Assembly: GCA_050249955.1 (NCBI GenBank)
Contig: JBFWPN010000009.1
Location: 1-64,000 of the forward strand
Length of the DNA: 64,000 nt
Direction of reading: 5' to 3'
From: CAVVIG01 sp050249955
GTDB lineage: Bacteria > Acidobacteriota > Vicinamibacteria > Vicinamibacterales > CAVVIG01
In this document: piece by piece, positions 31,087 to 40,127 of the stretch
How the letters are laid out: each line of letters starts with the position of its first letter
Position numbering within the stretch: position 1 is the stretch's first letter
Position numbers and translations under genes: made by a program
The notes under the pieces: model-generated
Told to the model about the DNA's origin: nothing
The model's input: the letters and a program-made list of their open reading frames with translations, nothing else
Database searches by the model: none

Positions 31087-33024
31087 ATGTCCGCACCTCG
31101 TCCGTCGTCAACGCCAACGCCAACGTTGTCGAGACGCACCTTCGTGAAGGGCCTGGCCATCGGTGGCGCCGCCGTCAGCGTCGGCCTGCTGCGCGACACG
31201 GCCTGGGCGCAGGCCCCGCCGCGACAGGAGCCGGCCGTGCTCTCCGGCACCGAGTTCGACCTCCGCATCGGCGAAACCGAGGTGAACATCACGGGAGCCG
31301 CGCGGACGGCACTCACCATCAACGGCTCGCTGCCCGGGCCGCTGCTCCGGTGGCGGGAGGGGGACACGATCACCCTCAACGTCTCGAACAGCCTCGACGA
31401 GGACACGTCGATCCACTGGCACGGCATCCTGCTGCCCGCCAACATGGACGGTGTACCAGGCCTCAGCTTCTCGGGTGTCCATCCCGGCCAGGCGTACCGA
31501 TACCGGTTCACGGTCAGGCAGTCGGGCACCTACTGGTATCACAGCCACTCGGGCTTCCAGGAACAGCAGGGCGTCTATGGCCCGCTCATCATCGAGCCGC
31601 GCGAACCGGATCCGGTGCGGTTCGATCGCGAACACGTCGTCATGCTCACGGACTGGACGGACGAGCATCCCGAGCGGGTCTTCCGGAAGCTGAAGAAGCA
31701 GTCGGACTACTACAACTTCCGCCAGCGCACCCTGACCACCTTCATCAGGGACGTCAGGGAACATGGCCTCGGCGCCACGCTGGCCGAGCGGCGGATGTGG
31801 GCCCGGATGCGCATGAGCGCAGCCGACATCGCCGACGTCACCGGCTACACCTACACCTACCTGATGAACGGTCGCGCACCGGCGGGCAACTGGACCGGAC
31901 TGTTCACGCCCGGCGAGAGGGTGCGCCTCCGCTTCATCAACGGTTCGGCGATGTCGTACTTCGACGTGCGGATCCCCGGCCTGAAGATGACCGTCGTGGC
32001 CGCAGATGGCCTGCCGGTCCGGCCCGTGTCGGTCGACGAGTTCCGCATCGCCGTCGCCGAAACCTTCGACGTCATCGTCGAACCGTCCGGCCAGGATGCG
32101 TTCACGATCTTCGCGCAGGCGATGGACCGCACCGGCTTCGCGGCCGGCACGCTCGCGGCGCGCGCAGGCCTGGCCGCGCCCGTGCCCGACCTCGATCCGC
32201 GTCCGGTGCTGACCATGGCCGACATGGGGCACGGTGGGATGGGGCACGACATGCGCGCGATGGACGCTGCCCCCTCGAGGCCGGCTCCCGCAGCGGCCGA
32301 CCCTCACGCCGGCCACGTGATGGAACCGCCCGCAGCCGAGGCGGCAGATCCGCACGCGGGCCACACCATGCCGGAGCCGCCGCCTCCGTCGACTGCGGCT
32401 GCCGACCCACACGCGGGTCATGCGGTGCCGCAGGCGGCCGTGCCGGACCCGCACGCCGGTCACGACATCTCGGCGACGGGCAGCGGGATGCAGACGCATC
32501 CCGAATCGGAGCGGGGCAACCCGCTGGTCGACATGCAGACGATGACCCCGTCGACCAGGCTGGATGACCCGGGGATTGGCCTGAGGAACAACGGTCGACG
32601 CGTGCTGACCTATGCCGATCTCACGAGTGTGTTCGACGATCCCGATGGTCGCGAGCCGACGCGCACGATCGAACTGCACCTGACCGGTCACATGAAGCGC
32701 TTCGCGTGGTCGTTCGACGGCATCAAGTTCTCCGGAGCCGAGCCGATCCGGCTCACCTACGGCGAGCGCGTCCGCATCGTGCTCGTCAACGACACGATGA
32801 TGACGCACCCCATTCACCTGCACGGCATGTGGAGCGACCTCGAGGATGCCGAGGGCCGGTTCAAGGTGAGGAAGCACACCATCGACATGCCACCCGGCAC
32901 GCGGCGCAGCTACCGGGTGACGGCCGATGCTCTCGGCCGCTGGGCGTACCACTGCCACATGCTGTTCCACATGGAGACCGGCATGATGCGCGAGGTGCGG
33001 GTCGACGAGGGGCGGCAGTCGTGA
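31087..33024 (+). CDS. pcoA: PcoA/CopA-type multicopper oxidase with DPHAGH repeats
   Basis: 645 residues. A Tat signal (LSRRTFVKGLAIGGAAVSVG) exports the folded enzyme. Copper ligands are in order: SIHWHG and WYHSHSG (domain 1), then HPIHLHGMW and WAYHCHMLFHMETGMM (domain 3), giving types 1, 2 and 3 sites. The long linker before domain 3 contains four copies of DPHAGH (residues 405, 421, 440 and 454) plus MGHGGMGHDMRAMD, a Met/His-rich copper-binding region. It oxidises Cu(I) to the less toxic Cu(II) in the periplasm. Its stop overlaps the GTG start of the next gene (GTGA). Confidence 0.95.
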   Translation: MSAPRPSSTPTPTLSRRTFVKGLAIGGAAVSVGLLRDTAWAQAPPRQEPAVLSGTEFDLRIGETEVNITGAARTALTINGSLPGPLLRWREGDTITLNVSNSLDEDTSIHWHGILLPANMDGVPGLSFSGVHPGQAYRYRFTVRQSGTYWYHSHSGFQEQQGVYGPLIIEPREPDPVRFDREHVVMLTDWTDEHPERVFRKLKKQSDYYNFRQRTLTTFIRDVREHGLGATLAERRMWARMRMSAADIADVTGYTYTYLMNGRAPAGNWTGLFTPGERVRLRFINGSAMSYFDVRIPGLKMTVVAADGLPVRPVSVDEFRIAVAETFDVIVEPSGQDAFTIFAQAMDRTGFAAGTLAARAGLAAPVPDLDPRPVLTMADMGHGGMGHDMRAMDAAPSRPAPAAADPHAGHVMEPPAAEAADPHAGHTMPEPPPPSTAAADPHAGHAVPQAAVPDPHAGHDISATGSGMQTHPESERGNPLVDMQTMTPSTRLDDPGIGLRNNGRRVLTYADLTSVFDDPDGREPTRTIELHLTGHMKRFAWSFDGIKFSGAEPIRLTYGERVRIVLVNDTMMTHPIHLHGMWSDLEDAEGRFKVRKHTIDMPPGTRRSYRVTADALGRWAYHCHMLFHMETGMMREVRVDEGRQS

Positions 33025-33896
33025 CGCGCATCCACCTCGCTCTCACCCTCGCGCTGCTGCTGGCCGTTGCGCCGCCACTGGAGGCGCAACAGGCGCCCGC
33101 GACGCACCAGCACGAGCAGCCGCAGGCGCCTGCATCCACGGCGTCGTCCGACGATCACGCGCAGCACCAGGGACCGGCAACGCCGCTGCCGTCGTTCATC
33201 CCACCGGTGACCGACGCCGATCGCCAGGCGGCGTTCCCGGACGTGCACGGGCACCCGGCCCACGACCGGTCGATTCACTCCTTCGTGCTGGTCGATCAGC
33301 TCGAGTGGCAGACCGGAACCGGGACCGATGCGGTCAGCTGGGACACGAAAGGTTGGGTGGGCGGAGATCGGCACCGATTCTGGTTCCGATCGGAAGGCGA
33401 CCGCGCCGGCGGCCGCACGGAGCAGGCGCAGACCAACCTGCTCTACGGCCGTGCCATCAGCCGGTGGTGGGACGTCATCGCCGGCGTCCGCCTGGACACG
33501 CTGCCAGACACGCCGCGCACGGCGCTGGCGCTGGGCGTGCAGGGGCTCGCGCCGTACTGGTTCGAGGTGGAGGCGTCCGCCTATGTCGAGCCCGCCGGAC
33601 GCGCTCACCTGCGCATCGAGGCGGAGCACGACATGCTCATCACCAATCGGCTCGTCCTCCAGCCGCTCGTGGAGTTCGAAGTCTATGGACGCGCGGACCG
33701 CGAACGGAAGATCGACGCGGGCCTGTCGACCGGCGAGTTCGGCCTTCGCCTTCGGTACGTGTTCCGGCGCGAACTCGCACCGTACGTCGGGGTTGTGTGG
33801 AGCCGCAGGTTCTTCGGCAGTGCCAGTCTCGCCAGGGCGGCCGGAGAAGGCGTGGGCGGGACCCGGCTGGCGATCGGATTGCGCACGTGGTTCTAG
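33021..33896 (+). CDS. pcoB: PcoB/CopB-type outer membrane copper resistance protein
   Basis: 291 residues. A signal peptide (RIHLALTLALLLAVAPPLEA) leads to a His-rich N-terminal region (THQHEQ, DDHAQHQG, DVHGHPAHDRSIHSF). The CopB barrel follows: FVLVDQLEWQTGTGTDAVSW, TNLLYGRAISRWWDVIAGVR, LQPLVEFEVYGRADRERKID, LAPYVGVVWSRRFF, and the C-terminal Phe typical of outer membrane barrels. GTG 33021 overlaps the pcoA stop, so the two are translationally coupled. It probably sequesters or exports copper at the outer membrane. Confidence 0.94.
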   Translation: MTRIHLALTLALLLAVAPPLEAQQAPATHQHEQPQAPASTASSDDHAQHQGPATPLPSFIPPVTDADRQAAFPDVHGHPAHDRSIHSFVLVDQLEWQTGTGTDAVSWDTKGWVGGDRHRFWFRSEGDRAGGRTEQAQTNLLYGRAISRWWDVIAGVRLDTLPDTPRTALALGVQGLAPYWFEVEASAYVEPAGRAHLRIEAEHDMLITNRLVLQPLVEFEVYGRADRERKIDAGLSTGEFGLRLRYVFRRELAPYVGVVWSRRFFGSASLARAAGEGVGGTRLAIGLRTWF

Positions 33897-33948
33897 CCAC
33901 CCCGGTGCCGGGTCACAATGGACCCATGACCAGCACCCGGAGGCAGCC

Positions 33949-35043
33949 TTGCGCGTTCAGGCTCTCGTCGTAGGCGGGGGACTGGCGGGCCTCAGCACCG
34001 CGCGCTTGCTGCACCGGGCCGGGGTGGAGGTGCAGCTGCGCGATGCGCGGCCGCGCCTGGGCGGACGCATCTTCACGGCCGGCGCGTCGGGTGACGCGGC
34101 GGCCGACGGATTCGATCTCGGACCGTCGTGGTTCTGGCCCCGGATGCAGCCGTCGATGGCGGCCCTTGTCGAGGAACTGCGGCTCGCCTCATTCCCCCAG
34201 CACAGCGAGGGCGACCTCGTGTTCCACCGCATGTCCCGCGAGGCGGTCCAGCGCTACGGCGGCGTTCGGCAGGAACCCGAGTCCATGCGACTGGTCGGCG
34301 GCACTGGGGCACTCGTCACTGCGCTGGCCGCCTCGCTCCCTGCAGGCTGCTGCCGCCCAGGCTCGCGACTGACGCACCTGGCGCTCCTGCCGGACGACGT
34401 GGAGGCCCGGTGCGTGAGCGTGGCGGGTGTCGTCGAGACGGTGCGGGCCTCGCACGTGGTCCTCGCATTGCCACCGCGTCTGCTCGAAGCGACGGTCTCG
34501 TTCGCCCCAGCCGTCGACCCCGCGACGGCATCACGCTGGCGGCGTACACCGACCTGGATGGCGCCGCACGCCAAGTTCTTCGCCGTCTACGATCGCGCAT
34601 TCTGGCGCGACGCCGGCCTGTCGGGGACGGCGCAGAGCATGGTCGGTCCGCTCGTCGAGATCCACGATGCGACCACCGCCTCCGGGCAGGCCGCTCTCTT
34701 CGGCTTCGTGGGCATTCCAGTCGTGCAGCGGCAGTCGATGACGACGGACGACCTCGTCGCCGCGTCGATCCGCCAACTCGTCACGCTGTTCGGGCCTGAC
34801 GCGGGGACGCCCCTCGCAACGCTGTACAAGGACTGGGCTGCAGACCCGCTCACGGCGACAGCCCTGGACTGGACCGACGGCGCACATCCCGCTGCAACGG
34901 ATCGGGAGTGGGTCGACGGCGAATGGCGGGGGCGCATCACCCTGGCCGGCAGCGAGACCAGTCCGACCGAGCCAGGCTACCTGGCCGGTGCCGTGCAGGC
35001 GGCCGAGCGCGCCGCACGCGAAGTCCTGCAGCACCTCCGATAA
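33949..35043 (+). CDS. FAD-dependent amine-oxidase-like protein
   Basis: 364 residues. The N-terminal dinucleotide fold VVGGGLAGLSTARLLHRAGV ends in an acidic/basic beta turn (LRDARPRLGGRI), the usual start of flavin-containing amine oxidases. The C-terminal FAD-binding motif is LAGSETSPTEPGYLAGAVQA. It is shorter than typical monoamine oxidases (450-500). Translation seems to start at TTG 33949, which has GGAGG five bases upstream and places the Rossmann motif a few residues from the N-terminus. The substrate is unknown. It lies 52 bp after pcoB and may be read from the same transcript. Confidence 0.85.
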   Translation: MRVQALVVGGGLAGLSTARLLHRAGVEVQLRDARPRLGGRIFTAGASGDAAADGFDLGPSWFWPRMQPSMAALVEELRLASFPQHSEGDLVFHRMSREAVQRYGGVRQEPESMRLVGGTGALVTALAASLPAGCCRPGSRLTHLALLPDDVEARCVSVAGVVETVRASHVVLALPPRLLEATVSFAPAVDPATASRWRRTPTWMAPHAKFFAVYDRAFWRDAGLSGTAQSMVGPLVEIHDATTASGQAALFGFVGIPVVQRQSMTTDDLVAASIRQLVTLFGPDAGTPLATLYKDWAADPLTATALDWTDGAHPAATDREWVDGEWRGRITLAGSETSPTEPGYLAGAVQAAERAAREVLQHLR

Positions 35044-35143
35044 GGGCCGCTACACACGCGGCGCGGTCTCGCGGTCCGGCGAGCCGTTGCCGCCCCAGGG
35101 GCACGGCCGTTGGCAGCACCCAAGGGGCGACTTCGACACGTCG

Positions 35144-35821
35144 CTATGGCGTGACCGCGGCTAGTTCGCCGGCATGCGCCGGCGCCTCGCCAGCAAAGTG
35201 CTCCTCGAAGAACGTCACTTCGCCGGTCTCCACCGAGTAGACACCGCCAACCAGGCCGATGCGGCCCTCGCGGTACAGGTGCTCCAGGATCGGGCTCCGC
35301 TCGAGCACCGCGCGCATCTGGTGCCGCGTGTTCTCCAGCGCCACCTGCTCGACGAACGCGTCAGGCGCCAGCTGCCGGCCACCCGACGACTCCACGCTGT
35401 GCAGGGCCGGGCCGACCTTCCCGAGCAGCCCGGTGAGGTGCCCCAGCTCCACGTGGTTGCACGCGCCCTTGATGGCGCCGCACTTCGTGTGGCCGAGCAC
35501 CACGATGAGCTTCGAGCCGGCCACCTGGCAGGCGAACTCCATGCTGCCGAGGATGTCCTCGTTCAGCACGTTGCCGGCGATCCGCACGCTGAAGATGTCG
35601 CCAAGGCCCTGGTCGAAGATGAGCTCGGCCGACGTCCGCGAGTCGATGCAGCTCAGCACGATCGCGAAGGGGAACTGTCCTGCCGACGTCTCGTTCACCT
35701 GCTGCAGGAGGTTCCGGTTCAGGCGCAGGTTGCTGACGAACCGGTTGTTGCCGGCCGCCAGCACCTCGAACGCCTTGCGCGGGGTGAGGGTGTCCTGGGT
35801 CTCTTTCGTCTGCGTACGCAT
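35144..35821 (-). CDS. Beta-class carbonic anhydrase
   Basis: 225 residues. The zinc ligands are Cys58 (SCIDSRTSAE, with the Asp60-Arg62 dyad), His111 and Cys114 (LGHTKCGAIKGA). The flanking FSVRIAGNVLNEDILGSMEF is typical. It interconverts CO2 and bicarbonate. It lies 61 bp downstream of a SulP transporter gene on the same strand, an arrangement known for bicarbonate uptake coupled to hydration. Cytosolic: no signal peptide. Confidence 0.95.
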   Translation of the reverse strand: MRTQTKETQDTLTPRKAFEVLAAGNNRFVSNLRLNRNLLQQVNETSAGQFPFAIVLSCIDSRTSAELIFDQGLGDIFSVRIAGNVLNEDILGSMEFACQVAGSKLIVVLGHTKCGAIKGACNHVELGHLTGLLGKVGPALHSVESSGGRQLAPDAFVEQVALENTRHQMRAVLERSPILEHLYREGRIGLVGGVYSVETGEVTFFEEHFAGEAPAHAGELAAVTP

Positions 35822-35882
35822 GAAGCCTCCAGTAGTCGCAATTCGTAACTATATGAGAAGTGCTCGCACCACCGGCGCCGCC

Positions 35883-37517
35883 TCAGGCGGCGGCCGGTGC
35901 GGGCGCCGGTGTCGACGATGACGAGCCGGAACGCTCGCGTGCGATGACGTCGAACACCCGGTGCATGGAATCGTTGTCGCGCCTGAGCGCCGAGAGTCCT
36001 TCGATCGTCAGCTCGATCCCCTCGGCGGCCGCGCGCTGCTCGAAGTTCTTGATGATCTCGTAGACGTCGTGGTCGATGTTCATGGACCGCGAGGCGTCGA
36101 TCACCACCTTCGTGCCTGCCGGCACCGCCGCGAGTGCCCGCATGATGGCGGCGCGGTTGAGGAACGACACGTCCTCGGACAGGATGATGCGCACGTTCTC
36201 GGTCGGGTCGCGGTCGACGAAGAAGGGGTTGTAGTAGTTGGTCAGCAGGATGGCGAAGATGGCGACTGCCATGCCAAGACCGATGCCGATGAGCAGGTCA
36301 GTGGCCAGGATGCCCACGACCGTCACCACGAACGGCACGAACTGGTAGGGCCCGAGCTTGTACATCGACACGAACAGGGCCGGCTTGGCGAGCTTGTAGC
36401 CGACCGTCAGCAGGATGGCCGCCAGCGCCGCGAGGGGAATGCGGTTCAGCAGCGCCGGCACCGCGATGACAGCGGCCAGCAGCAGCACACCGTGGAGGAT
36501 GGCCGACAGCTTCGTCTTCGCGCCCGACTGGATGTTGGCCGAGCTGCGGACGATCACCTGCGTCAGCGGCAGGCCGCCGATGAGGCCAGACAGCACGTTG
36601 CCAATCCCCTGGGCCTTCAGCTCGCGGTCGGTCGGCGTGACCCGCTTCTGCGGGTCGAGCTTGTCGGTCGCCTCCACGCACAGCAGCGTCTCCAGGCTGG
36701 CCACCACGGCGAGCGTGATGGCGGTGGTGTACACCGCCTTGTTGCCGATCTGGCTGAAGTCCGGAAGGGTGAAGAGGGAGAAGAACCCGCTGACGCTGCT
36801 CGCGCTGGGAATCTGCACCAGGTGCGACGTGGCTATGGCCAGGGACGGAGCCATCCAGTTGAAGACCTCGTTCAGCACGATGCCGAGCGCCACGACCACG
36901 AGCGGGCCCTGGATCCACATGCTCGCCTTGATTCGCTTGATGAACGGCTGTTCCCACAGCACGAGGATGGCCAGCGAGGCGAGGGCGACGACGAGCGCCC
37001 CGGGCTGGATATACGCGAACATCTGGCCCAGGGCCGACACGGTCGTCTCACCACCGGTTCCCGCGAAGGCGAGGTTGCCTTCCGGGTCGGCGTCGTAGCC
37101 GACCGCGTGCGGCAGCTGCTTCAGGATGATGGTGAGGCCGATGCCGGTCAGCATCCCCTTGATGACCGATGACGGGAAATAGTAGGCAATGACGCCGGCC
37201 CTGGCGTAGCCCAGGGCAATCTGAATGACGCCGGCAACGACGACGGCGAGCAGGAAGGTCTCGAAGGTCCCGAGGGTGGTGATCGCGTTGAGGACGATGA
37301 CCGCCAGGCCGGCGGCCGGACCGGCGACCCCCAGCTGGGATCCCGATACCGCCCCGACCACGATGCCGCCGACGATGCCGGCGATGATGCCCGAGAAGAG
37401 CGGGGCTCCGGACGCGAGGGCGATCCCCAGGCAGAGCGGCGTGGCCACCAGGAACACCACGACGCTGGCCGGCAGGTCGGCCTTCAGGTTGTCGAACAGT
37501 GACGATGCCGTCTTCAT
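35883..37517 (-). CDS. SulP-family anion (probable bicarbonate) transporter with STAS domain
   Basis: 544 residues with about 12-14 membrane helices: ASVVVFLVATPLCLGIALAS at the start, the SulP signature region SQLGVAGPAAGLAVIVLNAI, and GNVLSGLIGGLPLTQVIVRS. A C-terminal STAS domain follows (about 430-530; VSFLNRAAIMRALAAVPAGT, VVIDASRSMNIDHDVYEIIK). The adjacent carbonic anhydrase favours bicarbonate as substrate over sulfate. A hydrophobic, Ala/Pro-rich tail ends the protein. Co-transcription with the anhydrase gene is likely. Confidence 0.93.
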   Translation of the reverse strand: MKTASSLFDNLKADLPASVVVFLVATPLCLGIALASGAPLFSGIIAGIVGGIVVGAVSGSQLGVAGPAAGLAVIVLNAITTLGTFETFLLAVVVAGVIQIALGYARAGVIAYYFPSSVIKGMLTGIGLTIILKQLPHAVGYDADPEGNLAFAGTGGETTVSALGQMFAYIQPGALVVALASLAILVLWEQPFIKRIKASMWIQGPLVVVALGIVLNEVFNWMAPSLAIATSHLVQIPSASSVSGFFSLFTLPDFSQIGNKAVYTTAITLAVVASLETLLCVEATDKLDPQKRVTPTDRELKAQGIGNVLSGLIGGLPLTQVIVRSSANIQSGAKTKLSAILHGVLLLAAVIAVPALLNRIPLAALAAILLTVGYKLAKPALFVSMYKLGPYQFVPFVVTVVGILATDLLIGIGLGMAVAIFAILLTNYYNPFFVDRDPTENVRIILSEDVSFLNRAAIMRALAAVPAGTKVVIDASRSMNIDHDVYEIIKNFEQRAAAEGIELTIEGLSALRRDNDSMHRVFDVIARERSGSSSSTPAPAPAAA

Positions 37518-37620
37518 GCGTGACTCCTATCCGCGCGGCGTGCGCGTTCAGCTCAGTCACGATACGAGGACGGCGTTTACGGCGAAATAACGAAATTCAG
37601 AAGTCTGACTTCGAAAAAGA

Positions 37621-39984
37621 CTATTGAAGCAGGCCGGCGAACGCCTCGCCGATGGCCTGGCCGAGGTCCTGGGGCCTCGCCGGATCCAGCGCGACGTGCA
37701 GCCGCTGCACCTGCCCCTTGAACAGCAGGTCGACCGCCAGGGTGGTGCGGGTGTCGGCCAGCGGCTGGTCGAAGCCGATCCCGACCACCTGCGGCATCGC
37801 GCCAGCGACGCCGTTCGCGATGTCGTGCGCGGTAGCCAGGAGTTCGTCGCGCGCCGGCATCTGCTGCCACACCTGCTCCGCGCTCACCATCCGGCTGCTC
37901 GCGGCAGGCAACGCCGCAATCGCCGCACGGGCGGTCGTGAGCTGGGCCGCCTGCGCGTTCGTGACCATGTCGCGGGTATAGATCGTGCCGAGCACGTCGA
38001 CCTGGATCTTGAGCACCTGGTTGGCGAGCACCGCGGCAAGCGTGGCGTCCAGCGCCGCCCGCACCGTCGCGTCGTCGCCGGAGGCCACGAGCGACTTGAG
38101 CGAGCGGAACCGCGTGCGCATGGCCCCGACCTGCGACCGCGCCTTCGACTTGGCCGTGCTCTCGCCAGGGAGGTACCAGGGCCACCGCTGGTCGATGGTG
38201 GCGATGGCGGTCCGCTCGGCCGTGTCGAGTGCCGTGATGACACCGTCGCAGAGCGCCGGGATCACCGTGCGCATGCCACGCAGGCTGAGCTCGAACTGGT
38301 AGGCGGACGTGGCCTGGCGATAGTCGTCGTAGGCGTCGGCCAGCGTGGCCGCGACGGCGTCGGCCGACTGCACGATCGACTGCGACACGGCAGTCTGGAA
38401 GACGTCCGGCACCGACATCGTTCCCTGGACGCGCGGCGTACCGTCGACGCTCCCGACGAACGCGTGCACCTGCATGTCCACGTCCGGGGAGTCGTAGTGT
38501 CCGTTCACGGTGAGCCCGGTCCGGTCCACCCGCAGGCGTCCCTGTATGCCGAAGCCGGCCACGCGCGTGACGCCATCGACCTGCAGGAAGCCCGAGTCGT
38601 CGTTGAACGGGATCCAGAGTTCGACCGACCGGCGCTGGTCCAGGCCGAGCGCACCAAGGCCGGCGTCGCTCACGCCGACAATGCGGAATCCGGTGGCATC
38701 GACGTGGAGGCTGCCTTCCACCACCATGACGTCGCCAAGGTCCACGTTCACGGCCTCACCGAACGCGGCGGCATCGATGGCCAGGCGACCGTCCGCGTGC
38801 AGCACGAAGTCGGTGCCGCGGCTGCTCACGTACGCGTAGGCGCGAAGCCGGGCCTCGGGCCTGAAGGGGGCGGCGTCAGGCAGCCAGCTCATGTCGGGCT
38901 CGATGACCCCGCTGAAGTATCCGTGCTGGACGCCGTCGGTCACCTGCACGGCCGCGGTGGCGTCGCCCAGCTCGAAGCCGAACTCGGCCAGTTCACCGAG
39001 CCGCGCAACCTCGAGGAAGCTGTACGTGAAGCGGAAGTGACCGTTGGCCCCCATCTGGTCCGGCGGTGCGACGAGCCGACTGAGCGCGTCGCCCGGGGGC
39101 GCCCCCTCGGGCTGCACGGTGTGGGTCACGAGGTGACCGGAGACCTCCACCGGCAGCCCGCCCAGCGGGAACCGGCCCATCTGGATGCGATCGCCCTGGA
39201 ACTCCTGCGCGAAGGTCTCGATGCCGTAGGTCGTCGCGGGACGGAACGGAATCAACTGCTGCACTGAGACGCCAAAGCCCGGCACACCCCCGTCGACCGG
39301 TTCGGTGTCGTCTTCGGCGTCGTGGCCAGGATCGTTGGCGGGGTCGCTGGCAGGATCGCCGGCAGGGTTGCTGGCGGGGTCGTTGTCGCCGCTGCTGTCA
39401 GTGTCCGTTCCACCACCGCCGAGCCCTGGCAGCGAGTAGTCGCCTGCAAAGAAGAAGGAGGGATCCAGCGGGTCGACGATGAGCGTGGCGTTCACGCCGG
39501 CGGGTATCGACAGCGTGAGGGGTTTGCCCTGCCCGCCCGTCGAGATGTCCATCGCGAAGCCCGAGTCGAACGCGAAATAGAAGTAGGTGCGTGTGTCGTT
39601 CAGGGGTACGCCGAGATCGAGGTTGGCCCCGAGGTCCATGCCGAACCGGGCCAGGGCGGGCCTGGTGATGTCCACGACGGCCCCGGTGAGGGGCGACGGG
39701 ACGCCCGCGGTGCCCGACACCCTGGTGAGGTGTCCGTTGGCGTCGCCTTCGAAGAACAGCGTCGCGTTGGCCATCACCAGCCGCTCGGTGCCGACCAGCA
39801 TGGCGACGTCGCCCGTGACGTAGAACCCGGAGCCGACCGGGAGCACGGCCGAGCGTGCGGCCTCGAATCCCACCGCCACCGGACTCCCGGCTGGCGTCAG
39901 CTGGAGCACGGTCGTTTCCTCCGCATGAACCGCGCCGGGCGCCAGCAGCAGCACCGCCGCCAGGACCGTGCCTCGAATCGTCAT
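37621..39984 (-). CDS. Large exported protein of unknown function
   Basis: 787 residues with a strong signal peptide (MTIRGTVLAAVLLLAPGAVH) and AAGGAGG-type ribosome site (RC of 39990-39998). I do not recognise a family. Residues 20-195 are beta-rich (YVTGDVAMLVGTERLVMANA, TLFFEGDANGHLTRVSGTAG). Around residues 200-245 is a low-complexity linker with repeated D-P-A-(S/N/G) units, rich in Asp and possibly calcium-binding. Residues 250-560 are again beta-rich, with self-similar text such as VNVDLGDVMVVEGSLHVDAT and FGIQGRLRVDRTGLTVNGHY. The last 220 residues are helical. It is monocistronic. A repeated-beta secreted or surface protein is the most I can say. Confidence 0.8.
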   Translation of the reverse strand: MTIRGTVLAAVLLLAPGAVHAEETTVLQLTPAGSPVAVGFEAARSAVLPVGSGFYVTGDVAMLVGTERLVMANATLFFEGDANGHLTRVSGTAGVPSPLTGAVVDITRPALARFGMDLGANLDLGVPLNDTRTYFYFAFDSGFAMDISTGGQGKPLTLSIPAGVNATLIVDPLDPSFFFAGDYSLPGLGGGGTDTDSSGDNDPASNPAGDPASDPANDPGHDAEDDTEPVDGGVPGFGVSVQQLIPFRPATTYGIETFAQEFQGDRIQMGRFPLGGLPVEVSGHLVTHTVQPEGAPPGDALSRLVAPPDQMGANGHFRFTYSFLEVARLGELAEFGFELGDATAAVQVTDGVQHGYFSGVIEPDMSWLPDAAPFRPEARLRAYAYVSSRGTDFVLHADGRLAIDAAAFGEAVNVDLGDVMVVEGSLHVDATGFRIVGVSDAGLGALGLDQRRSVELWIPFNDDSGFLQVDGVTRVAGFGIQGRLRVDRTGLTVNGHYDSPDVDMQVHAFVGSVDGTPRVQGTMSVPDVFQTAVSQSIVQSADAVAATLADAYDDYRQATSAYQFELSLRGMRTVIPALCDGVITALDTAERTAIATIDQRWPWYLPGESTAKSKARSQVGAMRTRFRSLKSLVASGDDATVRAALDATLAAVLANQVLKIQVDVLGTIYTRDMVTNAQAAQLTTARAAIAALPAASSRMVSAEQVWQQMPARDELLATAHDIANGVAGAMPQVVGIGFDQPLADTRTTLAVDLLFKGQVQRLHVALDPARPQDLGQAIGEAFAGLLQ

Positions 39985-40127
39985 CACAAACCCCTCCTTG
40001 CCTACATGCGGAAAGCGGGGCGCGAGCACGCAACGGGATGCTCCGGGAGACCACGGTGAGTGCGGTCACAGACGCGGCGCACCGTCCGCGATAAGACGGG
40101 AAGCGAGACTCAGAGAAAGGAATGACC

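Noticed and set aside
32290..32470. DNA repeats in the multicopper oxidase gene as a mobile or CRISPR element
   Set aside because: They are codon-phased repeats encoding DPHAGH and belong to the protein.
37621..39984. CRISPR-like short repeats in the Asp/Pro linker coding region near 39310-39400
   Set aside because: The repeats are in frame, imperfect, without spacers, and encode a low-complexity protein linker.
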